Virus record (IMG/VR): IMGVR_UViG_3300048924_000191
Location: 179,379-243,378 of that record
Length of the DNA: 64,000 bases
Source: a virus
Direction: 5' to 3' (one strand)
How positions within the stretch are numbered: position 1 is the first letter of the stretch; every line of letters starts with the position of its first letter. Below are positions 1-7,977 of this stretch, one piece after another. The notes beneath the pieces were generated by a model. The model ran no database searches, was not told the origin of the DNA, and was given only the letters and a program-made list of their open reading frames with translations. Both the position numbers and the translations under genes were made by a program.

Positions 1-455
1 ACGCTGAACCCGCTTTTGGTAAAGCGAGCTTTGAGCAGCCGATAGATCTGCAAGTTCATGAAGCCCGGAATCTGCTCAGGCGCGGATACCCAGATGATGG
101 GCTCGATTGTCTGCTCAGTCAGCGGCACCACTGGGTAGCCACATTCCTCACAGTTCTCTCCGATGAACGGAGTTCCTTTGGTGTGTCGACAAGGACACGC
201 CGGGATATTCGAGAACACATCTCCATCGTACCGGCTATACACCAACCGGTTGAACTTCTCCCGTCCAGGCTCAGTGCTCAAATCGAGCTCGTTTGCCAGA
301 ATGGGCCGAATCTCCAGCCGGCGGAAGACGTCATCAAAGTCAACCACCGTCGGGTAGATCCCCTTACGACCCGGATACCGCTGTCTGGGTGCGTGTATAT
401 CTTCGAGGATCTGGTCCGTGAAGTCTTCGTAAACCGCGGTAGAGAGTTGCGCCAT
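1..455 (-). CDS. RNA polymerase beta'-like zinc-finger protein, partial (phiKZ gp55-like)
   Basis: The gene starts at an ATG preceded by a GGAGG site and runs off the left edge, so only about 151 N-terminal residues are present. Near residues 85-110 it has CPC, then TKG, then GENCEECG, resembling zinc finger I of beta' (C-x-C, a Gly-rich loop, C-x2-CG). This is followed by IEPIIWVSAPEQIPGF, which parallels the 'HIELA-P-HIWF' stretch after the finger in cellular beta'. Its position just downstream of the candidate chimallin matches phiKZ gp54-gp55, where gp55 is a non-virion RNAP subunit. The zinc-finger reading is direct; the RNAP assignment combines motif and synteny. A hairpin with a U-tract separates it from the upstream gene and may lower its expression. 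Confidence 0.6.
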   Translation of the reverse strand, partial: MAQLSTAVYEDFTDQILEDIHAPRQRYPGRKGIYPTVVDFDDVFRRLEIRPILANELDLSTEPGREKFNRLVYSRYDGDVFSNIPACPCRHTKGTPFIGENCEECGYPVVPLTEQTIEPIIWVSAPEQIPGFMNLQIYRLLKARFTKSGFS

Positions 456-489
456 AATACCTCCGCAAAGACAATAAAGAAAAAATCAA

Positions 490-511
490 GAGGGGTGGAA
501 ACCCACCCCTC
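490..511 (-). terminator. Intrinsic terminator after the candidate chimallin gene
   Basis: The inverted repeat GAGGGGTGG / CCACCCCTC has a short A-rich loop. For minus-strand transcripts it is followed by a T-rich tract (A-rich on the plus strand, 465-488). It lies between the shell-protein gene and the RNAP-subunit gene, so it could attenuate read-through. Confidence 0.75.
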
Positions 512-536
512 GAGATCTCACTTGCCTGCGAAGCGA

Positions 537-2588
537 TTAACGACGATCCCAGTCATCGCTGAAGAAGCGACCACCACGACCTTCGCGATCACGATCGCGG
601 TCACGACCACGACGACGGCTCACGCCGCCTTCGGAGATTGCCTGCGACGAGAACAGACGGTTACCCACCGAACGACGACCCGACAGGGTGTCGCCACCGG
701 CGATGTACGGGCTCATGCGGGACTTGTCCAGGGCGGACGCGAGAGCCGGCAGCAGGTTCTTCTGGAAGACCAGCTGTTCGGCAGTCTGTACGACATGGAT
801 GTCCGGCACGAACTTGCGCAGGATGTGGTAACGCTCGGACAGGTTGTAGTCGACGGTGTGGCGGCTGTCTTCGAAGGTGAACTGGTAGTCGCGAACGAGC
901 TCCAGATCTTTCGAACCAGCACGGGTCAGCACAGCCGGTACGTTCCACTCGCTCAGCGGACGCAGAGTCGAGGTGTCCGGGTCGGTCCAGGTACCGATCA
1001 GAACGCGAGTACCCGCGGATTCAACAGGCAGAGGCATGCTGCCGCCGTTCATTTCGCGGTATTCTTCGCGGAAGCGGTCGTCGGTCAAAACGTCCCAGGC
1101 ATCGTACAGCTTGGTGCACAGGGCGTCGACTTTCGACTTGCTTTCCTCGGTGGCGATCTTCTCGAAGATCGACAGGATTGCGGCGTTCTGGCCGGAACTG
1201 GCGGTGACCATACCGAACGACACGTCGCGCTTGAAGAACGCGTCGATGAAGTCGGCGAAGTCGTCGTCGTTCATGTTGCTGGTGACCAGGTCCATTGCGT
1301 CGCGACGCTGATCATCTTCCAGATCCGCCAGCAGGGCGATATCCTTCAGATCGAACACCGGCTTGACTTTGCCACCGACGGTCTTGCGAGGACGCGCCAT
1401 GTTGGTCCAGCGGTAGTCGTTCGACAGCAGAGCCACGGAGCCCAGCGCCAGACCTACCAGACCCAGGCTGTTCGGGTAACCGTCGACCGGGGCGATGGAG
1501 TTGATGTTGATAACGCCCTGCATGAAGGCGGTTTCGTCATCTTCGTCGCGGCGGCGGGTACGCTTACGGCTCAGGCGGTTGCGGTCACGATCGTTGTCGT
1601 CGTCCTGGATGAACATATCCAGAGAGCAACGGGCTTCGACCATCGGAGTACGCTCGTACAGATCGTCCTCGTCATCGTCGGTCCGTTCCGAGTAGTGCGA
1701 AGTTACCAACGCATCGGTACGGATCGGCAGGCCGGAGGTGTCGTGGCCGAACGGCTGGTTGTAATCGATGGTGGCTTCCAGACGGTCGCCGCTGTCGATC
1801 AGTTCCGGACGCAGAGCGAACTCGCTGATTGCGTCTGGATTGCTGGCGTCCAGGATTTCCTGACGGTAACCGCACAGGGCATCGATGGCATTGTCGAAGA
1901 TCTGAGCAACCACGCGGTTGTTTTCTTTCTCGGAGACTTCCGAGATCAGATCCGCCAGGATCACCTGCGAGTTGACCAGCACGACACGTTTGCAACCCAG
2001 GCCGGCCGCTTCTTCACGAATGCCTTTGGTGTAGGCGTCGTTCATGCGGTCTTCCGGCAGCACCAGCGCCTCGTAGTTGTCGCCACGAGATACCGCGTTG
2101 CGGGTGGTCTGGGAACCCGGCTGCTCGATGCAGAGGGTGTAGACCAGAGTTACGCCGCCCGGGATCAGTTTCGGCAGAGGCAGGCAGACCAGCAGGGACG
2201 GCAGAGCACGCGAGCCTTTACGGCCGGTATACGGCAGAACCTGGAAGCGCGACTGCTGGATGTCCGGGTGGATGTTTGGATTGTCGAAGGTCTTGGCAGC
2301 CTTGAAGGTATCCATCAGGATAGCCAGGGCAGCGTCAGAAACACCCGACATTTGCGGGCGGTTCATGGCACGACCGAGGGACGCCATGTTGAAGCCACGG
2401 CCTTCGTCTTCTTCTTCACCACGACGCCCGCGCTTACCGCCACGGTCGCTGCGGTCACGGTCGCGGCCACCACGATCTTCATCACGGTCGCGGTCACGGT
2501 TTTCGGTGCGGTTCTCGCGGCCTTGATCGCCGGTCGACTTGTCGCCGCCGGTTGGTTCGTCGTCGAGTACCAGATCGTCATTGCTCAT
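537..2588 (-). CDS. chmA: Candidate chimallin, major phage-nucleus shell protein (phiKZ gp54-like)
   Basis: A 683-residue protein is predicted to be the structural subunit of the proteinaceous shell that encloses replicating phage DNA. The main support is synteny: in phiKZ the chimallin gene is followed in the same direction by an RNAP subunit gene, as here, and PhuZ and the tubulin-side genes lie nearby. The folded core (about residues 65-340 and 370-655) is compatible in size with the roughly 600-630 residues of known chimallins. Three low-complexity Arg/Asp-rich stretches are added: about residues 15-65 at the N-terminus, about 330-350 inside, and the last 25 residues. These look disordered and highly charged. 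An element of the GTTAAA-N13-TACATAG type lies upstream and the 5' leader is hairpin-rich. The alternative is another abundant early or structural protein; I could not align it to a chimallin. Confidence 0.6.
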   Translation of the reverse strand: MSNDDLVLDDEPTGGDKSTGDQGRENRTENRDRDRDEDRGGRDRDRSDRGGKRGRRGEEEDEGRGFNMASLGRAMNRPQMSGVSDAALAILMDTFKAAKTFDNPNIHPDIQQSRFQVLPYTGRKGSRALPSLLVCLPLPKLIPGGVTLVYTLCIEQPGSQTTRNAVSRGDNYEALVLPEDRMNDAYTKGIREEAAGLGCKRVVLVNSQVILADLISEVSEKENNRVVAQIFDNAIDALCGYRQEILDASNPDAISEFALRPELIDSGDRLEATIDYNQPFGHDTSGLPIRTDALVTSHYSERTDDDEDDLYERTPMVEARCSLDMFIQDDDNDRDRNRLSRKRTRRRDEDDETAFMQGVININSIAPVDGYPNSLGLVGLALGSVALLSNDYRWTNMARPRKTVGGKVKPVFDLKDIALLADLEDDQRRDAMDLVTSNMNDDDFADFIDAFFKRDVSFGMVTASSGQNAAILSIFEKIATEESKSKVDALCTKLYDAWDVLTDDRFREEYREMNGGSMPLPVESAGTRVLIGTWTDPDTSTLRPLSEWNVPAVLTRAGSKDLELVRDYQFTFEDSRHTVDYNLSERYHILRKFVPDIHVVQTAEQLVFQKNLLPALASALDKSRMSPYIAGGDTLSGRRSVGNRLFSSQAISEGGVSRRRGRDRDRDREGRGGRFFSDDWDRR

Positions 2589-2669
2589 GTGTTGCTCCTA
2601 AAGGACAATTGTCTTGCGATAATGGATTGCACAACTTCTCCTAATCGCGTCAGAGATTCCCGATCACGA

Positions 2670-2718
2670 CTCACCGTCGTGAGCCCATCGGGCCTAGATT
2701 TCCCGGTGTGCAGCCGGG
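2670..2718 (-). promoter_or_regulatory. Hairpin-rich leader of the candidate chimallin gene
   Basis: Two small inverted repeats lie in the 5' untranslated region: CTCAC/GTGAG around a CGTC loop, and CCCGG/CCGGG around a 7-nt loop. A GCCC/GGGC pair lies between them. They could stabilise or regulate the leader. The rest of 2589-3011 holds the promoter-like element at 2853-2878 and no convincing gene; a 71-codon minus-strand ORF at 2735-2950 has no supporting feature. Confidence 0.4.
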
Positions 2719-2852
2719 TATAATGCGATTCGGTTCAAACCTTATATTGCCAAAGTAAAGTCTTACATCGAATCTCCCCTTCTGAATCAGTACAGTAATG
2801 TACTAACGTGATATTTTTAATCACAATCATCGTCACGTTTGTATCACGATGA

Positions 2853-2878
2853 TAATGTATCACCCACGAATCTTTAAA
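2853..2878 (-). promoter_or_regulatory. Promoter-like element GTTAAA-N13-TACATAG (variant)
   Basis: On the minus strand it reads TTTAAA, 13 nt, TACATTA, with TGA just before TACATTA as in the other copies. It lies about 265 bp upstream of the candidate chimallin start. It has the same architecture as elements at 36370, 36719, 38276, 38626 and 60266. Confidence 0.55.
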
Positions 2879-3011
2879 CGTGGTGGTAATACAATGAAGG
2901 CGGAGTTGCGTAATTCTCCCCGGTCCAGGGACCTGCGGCAGACAGGTCATGTGAGTTCTTCACATATAATGGATATTGTCCGTAACTTTTTACATAGCGA
3001 GGGTAGAGTGG

Positions 3012-4124
3012 ATGTTCCAGCTATTTGATTCGAGGAATATCTTTGATCGCTCGCCGTTCCAGTACGCCAGGATGGACTACCTGCGAGAGCGGGTTGGTGA
3101 GAACTACAAGAAACTGGTGGACCAGCGGCGCTGGACTACGGGGCGGTTGGACAGCTCGCATTTACTGCGGTCTATCCTGCTCGGCCTCGCTGTTGAATTC
3201 AAGGGAGATCTACAGCAATACATTCAGGCAGTGGGGGCAGCTGAGCGAAGAGTCGTACCTACGCTGAACCTGACATCTTCCTACAGCCGTGGGCGGTTGT
3301 TCACCGAAGGCGTCTTCTACAACGACTGTCCTGAAATCATCATCGCCGCTCCAAGCTTTGATTGGACGGTCATGGATCTGTGGAAGGACTACCGGAAACT
3401 CAGTGCAGTAACGGTACTGTCTCACCCCATCACAGACATCGATGTAGTCGAGTTGGGGGTGATGAACAACTTCACCGTCAACAAACGGTTGGACTTGGCA
3501 ATCATCGCTATCGACATTCCGCTCCTGGCGGCGCAATGGCAGCTGTGGAGAGCCGGTAACCCAGACGGTACACCAGAACACTTCCTGACGGAGGTTCCTC
3601 TGGTAGGGGCGGTGAAGAGCCACCTCAACATCGCTTTCTTCAACAAGGTACGTGCGGCCATGGGGATCATCCCCTACATCAAGGCACGCACCAACCTGAC
3701 GTTCCAGCAGTTCCCGGCAGATGGCCCAGCCAACGACTTGGCAGCAACTGTAGTCAAGAACATCACGTCCAAGGCTATGCATGAGAACCAGATCCTCTCC
3801 AGCATCCCTGTGATCTTTGGCGACAACTATCTGGACAGCGTCAGGTTCCCTGATGTGATGACGAGTTTCCAGATTGCCTGGGCGGATCAGGCTTTCAAGA
3901 TGGACCCGGCTTCTGTAGTGCTTGAATGCATGAAGTACGTCGGAGACTCTCGTCTTCTGGATGTTCTCAAAATCATCCGCAGGACTTTGATTCAGAACGA
4001 AGAAGCCAAGACGCTGACGACAGGTTTGACCACCGCCGCTAGCGCCCTTCTCATGGATCGATTGACGGGGCTGGTAGTATCGCGTTTACCTAATCCGTTG
4101 GGTGTTGAAGAACCAACAGCATAA
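3012..4124 (+). CDS. Conserved jumbo-phage protein of unknown function
   Basis: The protein has 370 residues from the ATG at 3012, preceded by GAGGGTAGAG; an in-frame ATG 36 nt upstream is less likely because it lies in an AT-rich promoter-like stretch. I do not recognise a family. The protein is mixed alpha/beta, without a signal peptide or membrane segment, and begins MFQLFDSRNIFDRSPFQ. It is divergent from the candidate chimallin gene and convergent with the next gene, with a strong hairpin between. In phiKZ the gene beside chimallin on this side encodes a protein of unknown or virion-associated role, so a structural role is possible but unproven. Confidence 0.6.
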   Translation: MFQLFDSRNIFDRSPFQYARMDYLRERVGENYKKLVDQRRWTTGRLDSSHLLRSILLGLAVEFKGDLQQYIQAVGAAERRVVPTLNLTSSYSRGRLFTEGVFYNDCPEIIIAAPSFDWTVMDLWKDYRKLSAVTVLSHPITDIDVVELGVMNNFTVNKRLDLAIIAIDIPLLAAQWQLWRAGNPDGTPEHFLTEVPLVGAVKSHLNIAFFNKVRAAMGIIPYIKARTNLTFQQFPADGPANDLAATVVKNITSKAMHENQILSSIPVIFGDNYLDSVRFPDVMTSFQIAWADQAFKMDPASVVLECMKYVGDSRLLDVLKIIRRTLIQNEEAKTLTTGLTTAASALLMDRLTGLVVSRLPNPLGVEEPTA

Positions 4125-4127
4125 GAC

Positions 4128-4158
4128 TACAGGGAGTGGGGAATCCCCACTCCCTGTA
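4128..4158. terminator. Convergent terminator hairpin
   Basis: The near-perfect inverted repeat TACAGGGAGTGGGG / CCCCACTCCCTGTA lies between convergent genes. The right arm ends CTGTATGCCGTC, a base sequence shared with several other terminators in the window. No clear U-run is present on either side. Confidence 0.65.
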
Positions 4159-4163
4159 TGCCG

Positions 4164-4580
4164 TCAAAGGACGGAGACGGCTTGTTGGGCCAGGTCTTCT
4201 TGTTCTTCGGTGTTGACGATACGCTGTTGGCTGAAGTGCAGGTGCAGGATCTCGCCATCGGTGACGTCGTTTGCTGCACGGATCATCAGCTCTTGCACCG
4301 ATTCGCCTTCTTTACCTTCGTACACGGCCGACAAGATCTCACCGCCGTTGGCAGGTCGGATTGCCAGATAGATAGTCGGCGGACCTAACGTTACCGACGC
4401 TACGTTTTGAATCACTTCGTTGACTATTGCTTGTGCCATCACAAAACCCTTCATGGTCGGCAAACGTTTAGCGACATCCCGCATGACTTCTTCCGAAGAC
4501 TGTTGGGCGGCTTGAGGGACCCTGATCGACGTACGGCAACTCTGGGCCCGCTGACTCAGTTCGAACACATCGATATTCAT
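4164..4580 (-). CDS. Small protein of unknown function
   Basis: The 138-residue protein has a helical N-terminal half rich in Gln and Ala. Its C-terminal part contains IYLAIRPANGGEILSAVYEG and GEILHLHFSQQRI, which look like beta-hairpins. No family is recognised. Its start codon overlaps the stop codon of the upstream 52-residue zinc-knuckle gene (ATGA), which points to translational coupling within the polymerase operon. The stop is followed immediately by the CGGCATACAG terminator base. Confidence 0.55.
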   Translation of the reverse strand: MNIDVFELSQRAQSCRTSIRVPQAAQQSSEEVMRDVAKRLPTMKGFVMAQAIVNEVIQNVASVTLGPPTIYLAIRPANGGEILSAVYEGKEGESVQELMIRAANDVTDGEILHLHFSQQRIVNTEEQEDLAQQAVSVL

Positions 4581-4735
4581 TGTCGATTCTCCTTATTCTG
4601 ACAATGGGCGCAGAAGCCGCAATACTCACACCAAGGCACAGGTGGTGGCGCTGTCGGAACCGTTGTCGGCAGTGGTTTGCGGACTATCTCTGGACCAGCC
4701 GTGATGCGGTAGAGCAGATACATTAACCATTTCAT
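4577..4735 (-). CDS. 52-residue protein with CxxCxxCxxC metal-binding knuckle
   Basis: The start overlaps the stop of the polymerase gene and the stop overlaps the start of the next gene (ATGA in both cases), which strongly supports real translation. The protein opens with MKWLMYLLYRITAG, a hydrophobic stretch too short to be sure of as a membrane anchor. It has a Pro/Thr-rich linker and ends with CEYCGFCAHC (Cys36, 39, 42 and 45), a compact four-cysteine site likely to bind zinc or an iron-sulphur cluster. A polymerase- or membrane-associated accessory role is inferred only from its position. Confidence 0.65.
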   Translation of the reverse strand: MKWLMYLLYRITAGPEIVRKPLPTTVPTAPPPVPWCEYCGFCAHCQNKENRQ

Positions 4736-6858
4736 ATTTTCATCCCAAGGAAGTCGAACACCAAACGGTAGTTGTTTCGGTCAACAATGTGCAGACCGGT
4801 GGATTCCAGCGTGCGGTAGAAACCTTCGTTGATCTGGTAGGTCAGCTTACGCACGTTGGCCGCAGACTGGATCTCTACAGGCAACCCACACTGCTTGATC
4901 GACATGGTCGGCAGATACACTGTCGGCAGTTCTGTACGGCCGTGCTTCGCCATCCACGCAATCATACGTTCAGCCAACGCTCGGTCTTCGATCTCAGCCA
5001 GCCATTCCTGCGTTTTGGTTTTGTTCACCAACTCGGTAGTGACTTTAACCACAGGGATAGGCGGTTGAATCGATTCACCGTACTTTGGACCAAACACTTC
5101 TTGCCACATCTCGAAGTAAGGGACCTTGTTGGTCTCAGGTTTGATCGACGCAGACTTCAGGTAGGTGTACTCACCGCGCATGATCGAACGGATAGTGTCC
5201 AGTTCGAACTTAGCCACTTCTTCCAGCAGCTCTTTGGCCGAGATCTGTTCACTGTTGTTGGCAGCGTCCAGGATCTTACGGCGCATGCGGTCACCGCCTT
5301 GCAGCGTTTGTTTCTGGGTGGACGAACCACGCAGCCCCACGCCTTTGGTTTCAGTCTCGTCTTCTTCGTAGATGTTACCTTCCCGCATCGACATCAAGGC
5401 GTAATAGTGCTTCGCCAAGTTAGTCCGAGCAAAGACTGGGAAGCCGTACTCGTTCTTCATCGCCAGACGGAAGGTGTTGGCAACTTCCACACCAACGTTG
5501 GCAGACAACATAGCCAGCGAGTGCGCAATGCACTGACACGCCATGTACGTCGCCAGATACCAGATCCGGTCGTTAACCTCACCACGAATCATGTTACCCG
5601 AGTACCACTGCACCCAGTATTCGGTAGTGAAGATCGAGGAGTCAGTATCCGCTGCCAGACAGGCACGACGCTGGATAGACTTCAGACTCGCCACAGTGGG
5701 AGGCAGGTGATCAGGTACGAACAGACCAGAGATAAAGTCGGACCACTTCGCAGAGGACTGCATGAACTTCTGAGCAGTCTTACCGATGGTCTTCCAACCT
5801 TCCGGATTGTTCTCTTTCACCAGCTCGTGAGTTGTACCCTTGAGCACAGAGGCACACAAGGCGTTCACGTAAGCGATGTCAGTAGCATCCAGAGACTTCA
5901 GTGCTACGTCGGTATCGATATCGTCGGGAATGTCCGAAAGATCCAACGCGATCAGCTCGGACATCATTTGTCGAATGATGTCCGGGTTGTGCTTGGCTAC
6001 GTGGAACATGTCGCCAGAATACACGACAGCTGCGCGCTCCAGCGGAGTCATGCCCTCAGCCAGCTGCAAGAACTTCTCCAGCTCGTGCGGGATACGCCAG
6101 TACAGTCTACCAGAGTACTCGACCATGTCGACCACATCTTGAGCGGTCGGATAAACCAGATCGTACTTGGTGATGGTCTCCTGCATCCGATCGAGGTTTT
6201 CGATCGTTAAGATAGCCATTAAGTTTGCCCTGGCTATCTCTGGCGTATGGTAGTGCTTCGATCCCATGAGGAACCGTTCTACCGTGGCGTTACCGTAACC
6301 TGCGGCAGCACGGCAAAGCGAAGTCAGACTGGAGTGACCTGTCGCCAGATACAGCGCGTTACCTTCAAAGCCCCGCTGTCCAGATACCGAGTTGATTCGG
6401 ATCTTACGGGCATTCTGGTCGTAGTCCGCCAATGCAGACTTGAGCATCTCGCCCAACTGCTTGAACTGGAACATCGCCTTCTTGGACGTCTTACGGGCTT
6501 TGATGTTGTCGTCCTGCCATTCCGCAGTAACTGACTTCTCAACTTCCGGACGTTCATACACCACCATCGACGGCGAAACAATACGACCGCTGTCAGTGAT
6601 CTCCTGCACGTAGTTCAGGAAACTGGTGGTATCTTCTACCCGATGTCCTTTGGCTTTGCTGATCAGCTGGGTCATGGCCGGATCTTTGATCGCGAGCTCT
6701 TTCCCTTCCTTGATCTTTTCTTGAACGAACTTCAGACTCCCCGTGTAACCACGACGGAGCATCAGCGAAATGTACTTGGCGTTCTGCCTGACGTAACCAC
6801 GGCGAATGTCCAGGTTACGACGGTACTGCTCTACTGGGCGAACAAACGGGTTAGCCAT
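4732..6858 (-). CDS. Family B DNA polymerase, C-terminal palm/thumb half (split polymerase)
   Basis: The 708-residue protein carries PolB palm and thumb motifs in order. Motif B-like KIRINSVSGQRG is near residue 154, followed by LTSLCR (the 'T..GR' helix). Motif C ADTDSS is near residue 404, where the two Asp would bind catalytic metal. KHYYAL and ETKGVGLRGSS near residues 484-510 match the K-x-Y and KG thumb motifs. Motif A (D-x2-SLYPS) and a 3'-5' exonuclease domain are absent, so another gene must supply them, as in split jumbo-phage polymerases. In motif B the usual NS-x-YG reads NSVSG. The start at 6858 follows the stop of the upstream gene by 2 nt; a GTG at 6885 is an alternative. It would act in genome replication inside the phage nucleus. 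Confidence 0.85.
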   Translation of the reverse strand: MANPFVRPVEQYRRNLDIRRGYVRQNAKYISLMLRRGYTGSLKFVQEKIKEGKELAIKDPAMTQLISKAKGHRVEDTTSFLNYVQEITDSGRIVSPSMVVYERPEVEKSVTAEWQDDNIKARKTSKKAMFQFKQLGEMLKSALADYDQNARKIRINSVSGQRGFEGNALYLATGHSSLTSLCRAAAGYGNATVERFLMGSKHYHTPEIARANLMAILTIENLDRMQETITKYDLVYPTAQDVVDMVEYSGRLYWRIPHELEKFLQLAEGMTPLERAAVVYSGDMFHVAKHNPDIIRQMMSELIALDLSDIPDDIDTDVALKSLDATDIAYVNALCASVLKGTTHELVKENNPEGWKTIGKTAQKFMQSSAKWSDFISGLFVPDHLPPTVASLKSIQRRACLAADTDSSIFTTEYWVQWYSGNMIRGEVNDRIWYLATYMACQCIAHSLAMLSANVGVEVANTFRLAMKNEYGFPVFARTNLAKHYYALMSMREGNIYEEDETETKGVGLRGSSTQKQTLQGGDRMRRKILDAANNSEQISAKELLEEVAKFELDTIRSIMRGEYTYLKSASIKPETNKVPYFEMWQEVFGPKYGESIQPPIPVVKVTTELVNKTKTQEWLAEIEDRALAERMIAWMAKHGRTELPTVYLPTMSIKQCGLPVEIQSAANVRKLTYQINEGFYRTLESTGLHIVDRNNYRLVFDFLGMKI

Positions 6859-6860
6859 CG

Positions 6861-7127
6861 TTACAGAATCTCTCGTTGTTGACACACTGGGGGTTGGTCT
6901 GGCGTATCGCCGAAGTGGCCGGCAGCGCCTTGGGACGACTCAAACCTCGACCCGCAGTGGAAACATACCCACGCCTTATCGTGCATGGTGTACGACACGG
7001 AATCATCTTCCGTACCACGGACCAGATCGACTCGCATGCCGAATTTGGTCCTGAACTCCGTCATTGCTTTGTAGAGTTCTTCTTCGTCGACAATGGGATC
7101 GACGACGGTGAGTGTGAGTCGGCTCAT
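6861..7127 (-). CDS. Small C2H2-like zinc-finger protein upstream of the DNA polymerase
   Basis: In this 88-residue protein the C-terminal third has CFHCGSRFESSQGAAGHFGD and then PPVC, a CxxC, 12 residues, His, then Cys pattern like a degenerate C2H2 finger. The N-terminal half is acidic and predicted alpha/beta. It ends 2 nt before the polymerase start, so the two are probably cotranscribed and coupled. A GTTAAC/TGATGTAG promoter-like element and an AGGAGGG site lie just upstream, making it the first gene of the polymerase operon. A DNA- or polymerase-binding role is inferred from the finger and the position. Confidence 0.65.
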   Translation of the reverse strand: MSRLTLTVVDPIVDEEELYKAMTEFRTKFGMRVDLVRGTEDDSVSYTMHDKAWVCFHCGSRFESSQGAAGHFGDTPDQPPVCQQREIL

Positions 7128-7145
7128 GACCTTCCCTCCTGTTAA

Positions 7146-7170
7146 CTACATCAGTTGGACGTTCGTTAAC
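7146..7170 (-). promoter_or_regulatory. Promoter-like element for the polymerase operon (weak match)
   Basis: On the minus strand it reads GTTAAC, 11 nt, TGATGTAG, close to GTTAAA-N11-TGATACATAG. It sits between the upstream terminator and the 88-residue zinc-finger gene. A second GTTAAC flanks it, so the whole is also an imperfect inverted repeat. Confidence 0.4.
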
Positions 7171-7185
7171 AAAAAAAAAGACCAC

Positions 7186-7213
7186 CCTACCCGCCCCTTT
7201 CGGAGCGGGTAGG
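7186..7213 (-). terminator. Intrinsic terminator of the small-gene array
   Basis: The stem CCTACCCGC / GCGGGTAGG is followed on the minus strand by nine consecutive T (plus-strand A-run 7171-7179). It ends the 7.2-11.7 kb minus-strand gene run. Confidence 0.85.
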
Positions 7214-7219
7214 TGTGCG

Positions 7220-7618
7220 TCACGGGTTGACGTACTCGAACGAGAAGTTCTCGATACCAGACTTGAGCGCCATGGTCTTGAGCGATTCGATCTGCTCGTC
7301 GGTGGCGTCAGGTAGACGCATGATCCGAGGGACGTTACCGCCACTCTCGATCGAGGTCTCGATGATCCACGGAATGCCGTAGTAACTCGGCACGCTGTTC
7401 GCGTCAATGAATTTGGCATAGAGGTAATCGGTATATCTCACCGGCTTTGGGTCGGGGATGAACGGCAGGTACTGGCGGTGATCTGCCACCGGGTCCTCAC
7501 CGATCGCCAGGAGAGTCTGTGCATCCAAGAAGCTAATCAACTTCAAGTTACGCAGTTTCTCCCCGGCAACAGTGGTGAAGGTCAGCGTTTGGCCGACCGC
7601 ATTGTTGTCCAACTTCAT
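7220..7618 (-). CDS. Array gene 11: unknown protein
   Basis: This 132-residue protein starts at the ATG at 7618 (a GTG two codons upstream is possible); GAGGAG precedes it and overlaps the upstream stop. It has a beta-rich N-terminus (GQTLTFTTVAGEKLRNLKL) and ends SGIENFSFEYVNP, a short strand like those closing the other array proteins. It is the last gene before the strong terminator. No family is recognised. Confidence 0.55.
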   Translation of the reverse strand: MKLDNNAVGQTLTFTTVAGEKLRNLKLISFLDAQTLLAIGEDPVADHRQYLPFIPDPKPVRYTDYLYAKFIDANSVPSYYGIPWIIETSIESGGNVPRIMRLPDATDEQIESLKTMALKSGIENFSFEYVNP

Positions 7619-7620
7619 CG

Positions 7621-7959
7621 TCACTCCTCCAAGACAGCCAGGTAATAGCCGTCCTTATCAAACTCCAGGGACTTCACTTGACCCGTACGCATCAGGTCGA
7701 AGAGATTCACATCATCCACTTGAAGGAAGAGTTGTTCCAGATAGAAGCACCCGTAGCCCAGCTCTATTTCTTCGAAAGCCTTATCGTTGCCAGACATGGC
7801 ATTGAGGCACAACTGGACATGCTCCTCATAATCCATGGGGTGGCAACTGTGTTGCGGCGGGTAAGTGTCACAGGGCTCGTACTGGAACTCTTGATAGGCT
7901 AATGCCTGCAGAGCTAAGTAGAACTTAGGACTATACCCAATGAAGGAATGTTCTCCCAC
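7621..7959 (-). CDS. Array gene 10: unknown protein
   Basis: The protein has 112 residues, probably from a GTG. It is Tyr-rich and acidic, with helical segments and a C-terminal VKSLEFDKDGYYLAVLEE, a strand-turn-strand ending of the kind repeated along this array. Three residues near the middle (C, H and C in EPCDTYPPQHSCHP) could bind metal. Function unknown. Confidence 0.5.
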   Translation of the reverse strand: MGEHSFIGYSPKFYLALQALAYQEFQYEPCDTYPPQHSCHPMDYEEHVQLCLNAMSGNDKAFEEIELGYGCFYLEQLFLQVDDVNLFDLMRTGQVKSLEFDKDGYYLAVLEE

Positions 7960-7977
7960 TCGGGTTCTCCAGTCAGT

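Noticed and set aside
183-2723. 846-codon plus-strand open frame antisense to the candidate chimallin gene
   Set aside because: It mirrors the minus-strand gene; its Val/Asp/Gln/His-rich composition is typical of the antisense frame of GC-biased coding DNA, it has no ribosome site, and the minus-strand frame has clear protein features.
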